10,772 nucleotides of DNA, taken from the NCBI GenBank assembly GCA_021163745.1, contig JAGGTM010000019.1:1-10772 (forward strand), given 5' to 3'. Of this stretch, positions 5,241 to 10,772 are shown in pieces (the first letter of the stretch is position 1; the number at the start of each line of letters is the position of its first letter). Both the position numbers and the translations under genes were made by a program. Origin of the DNA: a bacterium. Its GTDB lineage: Bacteria > Patescibacteriota > Minisyncoccia > Portnoybacterales > JAGGTM01. The notes under the pieces are model-generated. The model was given only the letters and a program-made list of their open reading frames with translations. It searched no databases and was not told the DNA's origin.

Positions 5241-5586
5241 AAGCGCAAAGCTCAAATCTCCCGCTCCAAAGGAGCGAGGCTCGCCAAGTAAAACTGGGCG
5301 GCAAAACTCAAAACTAGTAAAATTCCAAATTCAAAATTCCAAATTCCAAATAAATTCAAATGACCAAAATTCAAAATTCAAAACAAAATTAAAAAAATAA
5401 AGTTTTGAATTTTGAACATTTGGATTTTGATATTGATTTGGAATAATTTGGAGCACTTTGGAATAATTTGGAATAATTTTTGAAATAGCTTTAAGCTTTA
5501 CGCTGTAGCTTTGCCTGCCCCGTAGGAAGCCGCAGGCTTTCTTTCGGGGCGCTTTGCGCTTTGAGCTTTGAGCTTGAATTTTCATT
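5241..5586. repeat. Palindromic intergenic repeat element, copy 1
   Basis: This 346-bp gap has no credible gene. It is built of short A/T-rich words (CAAATTC, CCAAATT and their complements) arranged as a long imperfect inverted repeat. At the core TTCAAAATTCAAAAC (5370-5384) pairs perfectly with 5402-5416 around a 17-nt loop, and weaker pairing extends outward for tens of bases. GCGCAAAGCTCAAA at the left edge answers GCTTTGCGCTTTGAG at the right edge. Its right module (about 5424-5510) is nearly repeated at 8191-8280, and AAATTCAAATGACCAAAAT (5352-5370) recurs at 7978-7996. It fills the place expected for ftsX and ends just before the MBL start codon. Confidence 0.85.
5517..5550. repeat. Nested hairpin in repeat copy 1
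   Basis: GCCCCG (5517-5522) pairs with CGGGGC (5545-5550), with an inner stem GAAGCC / GGCTTTC around GCA. This GC-rich hairpin is inserted in the right arm of the AT-rich element and has no equivalent at that place in copy 2. No T-run follows it directly, so it is not a standard terminator. Confidence 0.65.
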
Positions 5587-6231
5587 ATGACTATCACTTA
5601 TTACGGACATTCTTGCTTTAAAATAACAAATCATGGCGGACATATCACTATTGTTACTGATCCGTTTGATAAAAAGATCGGACTAAAACCTCCGCGTATT
5701 TCTGCGGATATAGTTACTATTTCTCATTTTCACCACGACCACGATAATGTTAAGACAATAGGAGGAGAACCATTTATAGTAGATGGTCCCGGAGAATACG
5801 AGATAAAAGGGATAAAAATAAAAGGAGTTGATAGTTTTCATGACGACAACAAAGGCAAAGAAAGAGGTCTCAATACTATTTATGTTATGGAAGTAGACGG
5901 AATAAAAGTTTGTCATCTCGGGGACTTAGGGCAAAAGCATCTTTTTAATTCTCAGGTAGAAGAATTGTCTCAGGTAGATGTTTTAATGATTCCCGTTGGC
6001 GGAGTTTATACTATTAATGGAAAAGAAGCCATAGAGATAATAAATCAAATAGATCCCAAAGTAGTGATTCCTATGCATTATTTATTGCCAAAACTTACTA
6101 TAAAGCTTGACCCATTGGATAAATTTCTAAGGGAGATTGGATTGTCTTCCGTAAAACCGGTGGATAAATTAACATTAAAGAAAAAAGACCTTAAAGAAGG
6201 CGAAGCGAGGGTAATAGTGATGAAATCTTAA
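5587..6231 (+). CDS. MBL-fold metal-dependent hydrolase (UlaG/UPF0173-like)
   Basis: A 214-residue metallo-beta-lactamase fold protein of the short lipoprotein-free type. It opens with YYGHSCFKI, typical of the UlaG/UPF0173 group. The metal-binding motif HxHxDH is His47-x-His49-x-Asp51-His52. Further ligands are probably His85, Asp113 in HLGDLG and His164 in IPMHY. The family hydrolyses phosphodiester or lactone-like bonds, but the substrate is unknown here. The ATG lies at the right edge of repeat copy 1 with no Shine-Dalgarno. The small membrane protein and the M16 peptidase follow closely, so the three may form one transcription unit. Confidence 0.88.
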   Translation: MTITYYGHSCFKITNHGGHITIVTDPFDKKIGLKPPRISADIVTISHFHHDHDNVKTIGGEPFIVDGPGEYEIKGIKIKGVDSFHDDNKGKERGLNTIYVMEVDGIKVCHLGDLGQKHLFNSQVEELSQVDVLMIPVGGVYTINGKEAIEIINQIDPKVVIPMHYLLPKLTIKLDPLDKFLREIGLSSVKPVDKLTLKKKDLKEGEARVIVMKS

Positions 6232-6240
6232 AATAAAAAT

Positions 6241-6591
6241 ATGAATTTTTTAAATTTTATTGAAAATCTACGCAGAAAGCCGTATTATGTTAGAGTGCAA
6301 ATATTGATTATAGGTGTAATTATCTGTATGATTCCTGTTGTTTTAATTTGGGTTCACTCTTTTAAAAGCAATATTTATAAAGAAAATGGGAAAGAAGTTG
6401 TTTTAGAGAAAAGAGATATTAATCAGAAAGAAGAAAAAATTGCTTCTCTTTGGGAAATTTTCAAAAAAAGCATATCAGTGCTTTTTGAAAAAAATATAGA
6501 AATTAAAAAAGAAAATACTCAAGAGCCCAAAAACGCACCGAAGAATAGAAGCCCGGAGACTCTTCCTATATTTCCAATTCAGGAACATTAA
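6241..6591 (+). CDS. Small single-pass membrane protein, unknown
   Basis: A 116-residue protein I do not recognise. The head is basic (ENLRRKPYYVRVQ), followed by one clear membrane span (about residues 19-38, ILIIGVIICMIPVVLIWV). A long charged, Lys/Glu-rich and probably disordered tail follows, with a Pro-rich end (PKNRSPETLPIFPIQEH). By the positive-inside rule the tail would be outside the cytoplasm. It begins 9 nt after the MBL gene and ends 14 nt before the M16 gene, so it is very likely cotranscribed with both. No catalytic motif is visible; a membrane anchor or envelope-linked role is only a guess. Confidence 0.75.
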   Translation: MNFLNFIENLRRKPYYVRVQILIIGVIICMIPVVLIWVHSFKSNIYKENGKEVVLEKRDINQKEEKIASLWEIFKKSISVLFEKNIEIKKENTQEPKNAPKNRSPETLPIFPIQEH

Positions 6592-6605
6592 TCAAAAGAT
6601 TAAAT

Positions 6606-7880
6606 ATGGACTACATAAAGACAAAATTATCAAATGGATTAAGGACAATTGTTGTGCCACTTAAAAATACAAAAACGGTAACTGTATTGGTGCTAGTAAA
6701 AACCGGTTCGAGATACGAAACTAAAAACATTAACGGAATTTCCCATTTTATTGAGCATATGCTATTTAAGGGTACCAAGAATAAGCCGGATAAATTTTCT
6801 TTGATTGAACCTTTAGATAGAATAGGCGGAGAATATAACGCATTTACTTCCAAGGAATATACTGGATATTGGGCAAAAGTAGATGAGCATCATTTAGAGA
6901 TAGCCTTGGATTGGGTTTCTGATATTTTAATGAATTCTCTATTTAGAGAAAAAGATATAGAAACAGAAAGGAATGTAATAATAGAAGAGATAAATATGTA
7001 TTTAGATACGCCATTGAAATATGTTTTTGATTTATGGGAGAGCTTATTATATAAAAATCAACCCTTGGGACAGCTTACTATAGGAGAGAAAGAAGTAATT
7101 TCCAGATTAAGAAGAAAGCAATTTGTAGATTACTTTAACAATCATTATCTTGCCTCTAATATAGTAGTTTGTGTTGCAGGAAGCGAAAGGGCAGTAAAAG
7201 AAAGCGGTTCTGTAATTACTAATTATTTCAAAAAGCACAAAAAAGGGAAACTACTGCAACAGAGAAAAAAAACAATAGAAAAGCAAACTAAGCCGGGGTG
7301 TTTGGTTTACTTTAAGAAAACAGACCAGGCTCATCTTTGTTTAGGGGTAAGAGGTTACGGGCTTTTTCATAAAGATAGGTATGCTCAGGGCATATTGGCT
7401 ACAATTCTCGGGGGATATATGACTTCTCGTTTATGGATGAGATTAAGAGAAAGAGAAAGCTTGTGCTACTACGTTTCTACCGGTTCTTCTTTGTATACAG
7501 ATACGGGATATTTAGTCACTAGGGCAGGGGTGGATAATGGGAGAATAGATAGAGCAATTAAAATTATATTGGAGGAATATAAAAGAATAAAAGAAGAAAG
7601 AATGGACGAAGAAGAATTGAAAAAAGCAAAAGACAACATAAAAGGAGGCATTTTATTGGAGATGGAATCTTCAGATGCTTGGGCTTCTTATTTTGGTTTT
7701 CAAGAGATTTTGACTAATAAAATTATAAGTTTAGAAGAAAAACTAAAAAAAATTGACAAAGTAACTGTTAATGATATTCAAAGAGTGGCGAAGGATATTT
7801 TTCAATTAAGTAAATTAAATTTAGCATTAATCGGACCATTTAAACAAAAAGAGAAATTTGAAAGATTGTTAAGAATTTAG
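6606..7880 (+). CDS. M16 family zinc metallopeptidase
   Basis: A 424-residue pitrilysin/mitochondrial processing peptidase-like protein. The inverted zinc motif HxxEH is His47-Phe-Ile-Glu50-His51 within SHFIEHMLFKGT. The third zinc ligand is a glutamate in ERNVIIEEINMY, probably Glu127, at the family's 76-residue spacing. The second M16 half carries GGYMTSRLWMRLRERESLCYYVSTG-type sequence (about residues 268-292), the Arg/Tyr substrate-binding pattern. It contains an active N-terminal domain and the C-terminal domain in one chain, the usual length for bacterial processing-peptidase homologues. There is no signal peptide, so it is probably cytoplasmic and degrades or trims peptides. It ends just before repeat copy 2. 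Confidence 0.95.
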   Translation: MDYIKTKLSNGLRTIVVPLKNTKTVTVLVLVKTGSRYETKNINGISHFIEHMLFKGTKNKPDKFSLIEPLDRIGGEYNAFTSKEYTGYWAKVDEHHLEIALDWVSDILMNSLFREKDIETERNVIIEEINMYLDTPLKYVFDLWESLLYKNQPLGQLTIGEKEVISRLRRKQFVDYFNNHYLASNIVVCVAGSERAVKESGSVITNYFKKHKKGKLLQQRKKTIEKQTKPGCLVYFKKTDQAHLCLGVRGYGLFHKDRYAQGILATILGGYMTSRLWMRLRERESLCYYVSTGSSLYTDTGYLVTRAGVDNGRIDRAIKIILEEYKRIKEERMDEEELKKAKDNIKGGILLEMESSDAWASYFGFQEILTNKIISLEEKLKKIDKVTVNDIQRVAKDIFQLSKLNLALIGPFKQKEKFERLLRI

Positions 7881-7937
7881 GGAAAATTCAAAATGAAAAT
7901 ATAAATAAATTCCAAATTCCAAATCCCAAATCCTTTA

Positions 7938-7972
7938 CCCGCCTAAATTTTACGAAGTAAAACTTAGGCGGG
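7938..7972. repeat. Long hairpin within repeat copy 2
   Basis: Bases 7938-7953 pair with 7957-7972 around a GAA loop, 15 of 16 positions matched, with a single A-C mismatch. A weathered version of its right half, AAGTAAAACTGGGCGG, occurs in copy 1 at 5285-5300, so this module belonged to both elements. Confidence 0.85.
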
Positions 7973-8112
7973 CAGGCAAATTCAAATGACCAAAATCCAA
8001 AACTAGTTTTAGCGCAAAGCGCAAAGCGCAAAACTCAAAACTACAGCTCAAAACGCAAAGCTTATTATTAAAAATCCTAAATTCAAAATTCAAATGTTCA
8101 AAATTCAAAACG

Positions 8113-8179
8113 AATACCCCTCTCCCTCTTATATCCTCCCCCCTGTGGGAGGGGGAGGATTAAGATGGGGGTGGGTATT
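8113..8179. repeat. C/G-rich nested hairpin at the tip of repeat copy 2
   Basis: The outer stem AATACCC (8113-8119) pairs with GGGTATT (8173-8179). The inner stem ATCCTCCCCC (8133-8142) pairs perfectly with GGGGGAGGAT (8151-8160). The arms between are partly complementary. Strand asymmetry is strong: C-rich left, G-rich right, in an AT-rich surrounding. Copy 1 has only a plain 17-nt loop at the equivalent place. Confidence 0.85.
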
Positions 8180-8314
8180 TTGAATTTTGAATTTTGATAT
8201 TGATTTGGAACAATTTGGAACACTTTGAAATAATTTGGAATAATTTTTAAATTAGCTTTAAGCTTTAAGTTGTAGCTTTGCGCTTTGCGCTTTGAGTTTT
8301 ACGCTTGAATACTT

Positions 8315-9328
8315 ATGGCTCAAGTTTCTAAAACCATTGAAATATCAACTTCCGCTTTGGTTAAACTTTGTTTAATTATCTTTCTTTTGATATTTTTGTT
8401 TTTAATAAGAGATATTTTACTAATGTTTGCTACTGCAATAGTTATTGCCTCTGCAATAAGGCCGTTGGTTAATCTATTTTCTAAGCACAAAATTCCTCGT
8501 GCTTTGTCTTCGCTTTTAATATATTTATGTATTTTTGTTATATTTATTTTGGTATTTAGGTTAATTCTGCCGCCCTTAATTTTACAGATGAAACAATTGA
8601 TATATCAACTCCCCGGTTATATGGAAAGAATAAACATTGATATTTCCTATTGGCAGAATTTACATAACTTGGAGAAGGATTTTATTCATATTTTGAATAA
8701 TGTAAGTTCTAAATTGGGCAAATCTGCAAGTAGCATGTTTTCTGCTATTGTAAATATATTTGGAGGATTTTTTTCTGCTTTCGTTATTTTGGTGATATCA
8801 TTTTATTTGTGTGTAGACAAAGATGGATTTAAAGGAATTTTTCTCTACTTTATTCCCTTTAATAAAAAAGAACATTTTTCTTCTTTAATAGATAGAGTGG
8901 AAAAGAGAGTGGGGAAATGGTTAAGGGCGCAAATTTTGCTCGGAGTAATTATTGGTATATTAACTTATATAGGTTTGATTATTTTGAAAATTAACTACCC
9001 TTTGGTTTTAGCTTTATTGGCGGGAATTTTAGAAATCGTTCCTTATATTGGTCCTGTTATTTCTGCTGTTCCCGCAGTTATATTGGGGCTTTCTCAATCT
9101 CTTGTTCTCGGGTTTTGGGTTATTGTTTTTTATATAATTATTCAACAAATAGAAGCACATATAATTGTTCCCTTAATAATGAAAAGGGCAATTGGGTTAA
9201 ATCCTATCGCTACTATTTTAGCGTTATTGATAGGGGCAAAATTAGCAGGAATTTTAGGAATGATTTTGGCGGTTCCTGTTGCTGCAACTATAGCAGAAGT
9301 TTTAAGCAGTACTTACTCAAGAAAGTAA
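8315..9328 (+). CDS. AI-2E family permease
   Basis: A 337-residue polytopic membrane protein of the AI-2E (YdiK/PerM/TqsA) family. N-terminal hydrophobic segments (about residues 14-34, 37-55 and 62-82) precede a soluble amphipathic stretch (about 85-145). Further spans follow, with family signatures LEIVPYIGPVISAVPA and NPIATILALLIGAKLAG. The final segment GMILAVPVAATIAEVL is also typical. Members export small molecules or act in Na+/H+ exchange; the quorum-sensing substrate implied by the name should not be assumed. The ATG lies right at the edge of repeat copy 2 without a Shine-Dalgarno. The stop is one base before the metG start, so the two genes are probably cotranscribed and translationally coupled. 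Confidence 0.93.
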   Translation: MAQVSKTIEISTSALVKLCLIIFLLIFLFLIRDILLMFATAIVIASAIRPLVNLFSKHKIPRALSSLLIYLCIFVIFILVFRLILPPLILQMKQLIYQLPGYMERINIDISYWQNLHNLEKDFIHILNNVSSKLGKSASSMFSAIVNIFGGFFSAFVILVISFYLCVDKDGFKGIFLYFIPFNKKEHFSSLIDRVEKRVGKWLRAQILLGVIIGILTYIGLIILKINYPLVLALLAGILEIVPYIGPVISAVPAVILGLSQSLVLGFWVIVFYIIIQQIEAHIIVPLIMKRAIGLNPIATILALLIGAKLAGILGMILAVPVAATIAEVLSSTYSRK

Positions 9329-9329
9329 T

Positions 9330-10772
9330 ATGAGAAAGAAATTTTATATCACCACCTCTATTTTTTATACCAACGCCCCTCCTCATTTAGGGGCTGCTTT
9401 AGAGATGGTTCAAGCCGATGTTATAGCAAGATACAAGAAAAACCAAAAAAGGGATGTATTTTTTTTAACAGGCACAGATGAGCATGGTCAGAAAGTGGCT
9501 AAAGCAGCGGAGAAAGCAGAACAAACTCCTGAAAATTTCTGTGACAATATTTCTCAAAAATTTAGAAGATTAGCAGGGAAACTAAACTTATCCAATAACG
9601 ATTTTATCAGAACAACCGACAAAAAAAGACATTGGCCCGTGGTAGCAAGAGTATGGAACAAATTGGAAGAAAATGGAGATATATACAAAAAAGCCTACAA
9701 GGGACTTTATTGTCCGGGATGCGAGGCCTTTATTACCAAGAAGGATTTAGTAAATGGAAAATGTGCTATTCACAGAATGGAGCCAGAAATAATAGAAGAA
9801 GAAAATTATTTTTTTAAACTTTCCAGATATTCTACGAAAATAAAAAAAATAATTGAACAGGACAAAATAAGAATAGCTCCTCATTCTAAAAAAAAAGAAA
9901 TTTTGAATTTTATAGAAAACGGATTGGAAGATATCAGTTTTTCCAGAGCAAGAAAGGACTTAAAATGGGGAATTCCTGTGCCTGGGGATTCTTCTCAAAC
10001 AATATATGTATGGGCAGATGCTCTTGTTAATTACCTTTCTGCAATAGGTTACGATAAAGACAAAAAATTCAAAAAATTTTGGCCCGCGGATATACATTTG
10101 GTGGGGAAGGATATTTTAAAGTTTCATTCTTTAATTTGGCCGGCCATGCTTATTTCTTTAGGTATTTCTTTGCCGAAAGTTATTTTGGTCCACGGATTTA
10201 TTACCGTAAATGGCAAAAAAATGTCCAAGTCATTGGGGAATATAATTGATCCATTTGAGCTAATAGATAAATACGGAACAGATGCAGTAAGATATTATTT
10301 ATTAAAAGAAATTCCTCCATTTGAAGATGGAGATTTTACTTATGAGAAATTCGAAAAGAGATATCAAGGAGATTTAGCCAATGGATTAGGAAATTTAATA
10401 GCAAGAATTTTAGGACTGCGCAGGAGATTGGAAAAAAGATTTTCTACCAAAAGAAAGATATCTACTTCTGCAAGAAAAGAAGTTGATTTAGTATGTAAAA
10501 AATATAAAAAAGCAATGGAGGAATTTAGGTTTAACAAAGCATTAGAGGCAATTTGGGGTTTGATGGGATTTTGCGATAAACAAATAAATGAAAATAAGTT
10601 ATGGGAATTAATTAAAAAAGATGAAAAAAAGTCCCAGATAATTTTAAATGATATTTCGTATACCGCTAACCAAATAGCAATATTATTAGAGCCGTTTTTG
10701 CCAGAGACCTCAAAAAAGATAATTTATCAATTGAAAACAGGAAAATCCGAATTGTTATTTCCGCGTATATAA
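9330..10772 (+). CDS. metG: Methionyl-tRNA synthetase
   Basis: A 480-residue class I synthetase that charges tRNA-Met. The HIGH-type signature is PPHLGAA (His19-Leu-Gly-Ala22). The TGTDEHGQK stretch (48-55) is typical of MetRS. A single zinc knuckle is formed by Cys128-x-x-Cys131 and Cys145-x-x-His148, the CCCH form seen in the Thermus-type enzyme. The KMSKS loop is residues 297-301, followed by LGN and an anticodon-binding helical domain. The C-terminal EMAP-like dimerisation domain of longer MetRS is absent, so the protein is probably monomeric. The stop TAA is the last codon of the window, so the gene is complete. Confidence 0.97.
   Translation: MRKKFYITTSIFYTNAPPHLGAALEMVQADVIARYKKNQKRDVFFLTGTDEHGQKVAKAAEKAEQTPENFCDNISQKFRRLAGKLNLSNNDFIRTTDKKRHWPVVARVWNKLEENGDIYKKAYKGLYCPGCEAFITKKDLVNGKCAIHRMEPEIIEEENYFFKLSRYSTKIKKIIEQDKIRIAPHSKKKEILNFIENGLEDISFSRARKDLKWGIPVPGDSSQTIYVWADALVNYLSAIGYDKDKKFKKFWPADIHLVGKDILKFHSLIWPAMLISLGISLPKVILVHGFITVNGKKMSKSLGNIIDPFELIDKYGTDAVRYYLLKEIPPFEDGDFTYEKFEKRYQGDLANGLGNLIARILGLRRRLEKRFSTKRKISTSARKEVDLVCKKYKKAMEEFRFNKALEAIWGLMGFCDKQINENKLWELIKKDEKKSQIILNDISYTANQIAILLEPFLPETSKKIIYQLKTGKSELLFPRI

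Larger units (their letters stand above)
7881..8314. repeat. Palindromic intergenic repeat element, copy 2
   Basis: This 434-bp gap has no credible gene. It starts with AT-rich words and a 15-of-16-pair hairpin (7938-7972). A left arm (about 8010-8110) holds three GCGCAAA units, ACTCAAAACTACAGCTCAAA and TTCAAAATTCAAA words, and is answered in reverse complement by a right arm (about 8177-8307). A C-rich hairpin (8113-8179) sits at the tip. The right module matches copy 1 with about nine bases in ten alike by eye, including ATTTTGATATTGATTTGGAA in both. It ends ACGCTTGAATACTT before the permease ATG, much as copy 1 ends before the MBL ATG. Confidence 0.85.

Noticed and set aside
5241..5480. 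CRISPR-like array from recurring CAAATTC and TTTGGAATAAT words
   Set aside because: Words are irregularly spaced, imperfect and in both orientations; no constant repeat with unique spacers and no cas genes.
5331..5597. 88-codon minus-strand frame in repeat copy 1
   Set aside because: Low-complexity translation of the AT-rich repeat (FEF/NLEF words), with no gene-like features.

Overview
The window is an AT-rich (by eye roughly one third G+C) stretch of bacterial housekeeping genes. Compact genes, mostly weak Shine-Dalgarno sites, tRNA genes without an encoded CCA end, short single-pass membrane proteins and AT-rich palindromic intergenic repeats suggest a small-genome bacterium of the Patescibacteria (CPR, perhaps Parcubacteria). 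This lineage call is an inference from gene style. UGA is a normal stop: an RF2 gene is present with a UGA-controlled frameshift site.

Layout. Positions 1-727 hold a minus-strand tRNA cluster. It contains two plausible valine tRNAs (UAC at 77-149, GAC at 255-328), three tRNA-like relics whose anticodon arm is replaced by a 7-8 bp hairpin (1-64, 155-229, 629-687), and a small GIY-YIG nuclease gene (319-627) lying between a truncated tRNA and an intact one. A strong sigma70-type promoter (700-727) fires into this cluster. Divergent from it is lepA (757-2610). A 34-codon membrane micro-ORF lies on the minus strand at 2679-2783. Then come an ftsB/divIC-like gene (2847-3242) whose stop codon is inside tRNA-Gly(CCC), tRNA-Thr(CGT), prfB with its programmed +1 frameshift (3491-4499), and ftsE (4560-5240).

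In many bacteria prfB and ftsE are followed by ftsX. Here ftsX is absent and a 345-bp palindromic repeat element follows at once. After it come an MBL-fold hydrolase (5587-6231), a small membrane protein (6241-6591), an M16 zinc peptidase (6606-7880), a second and larger repeat element (7881-8314), an AI-2E family permease (8315-9328) and metG (9330-10772, ending on the last base).

The genes serve translation (tRNAs, LepA, RF2, MetRS), division (FtsB-like, FtsE) and envelope or proteolytic functions. The most unusual parts are the tRNA/GIY-YIG cluster with hairpin anticodon arms, the use of the conserved tRNA bases U8-A9-G10 as the UAG stop of the gene upstream (seen twice), the odd prfB frameshift context, and the paired repeats that end just before two unrelated start codons.
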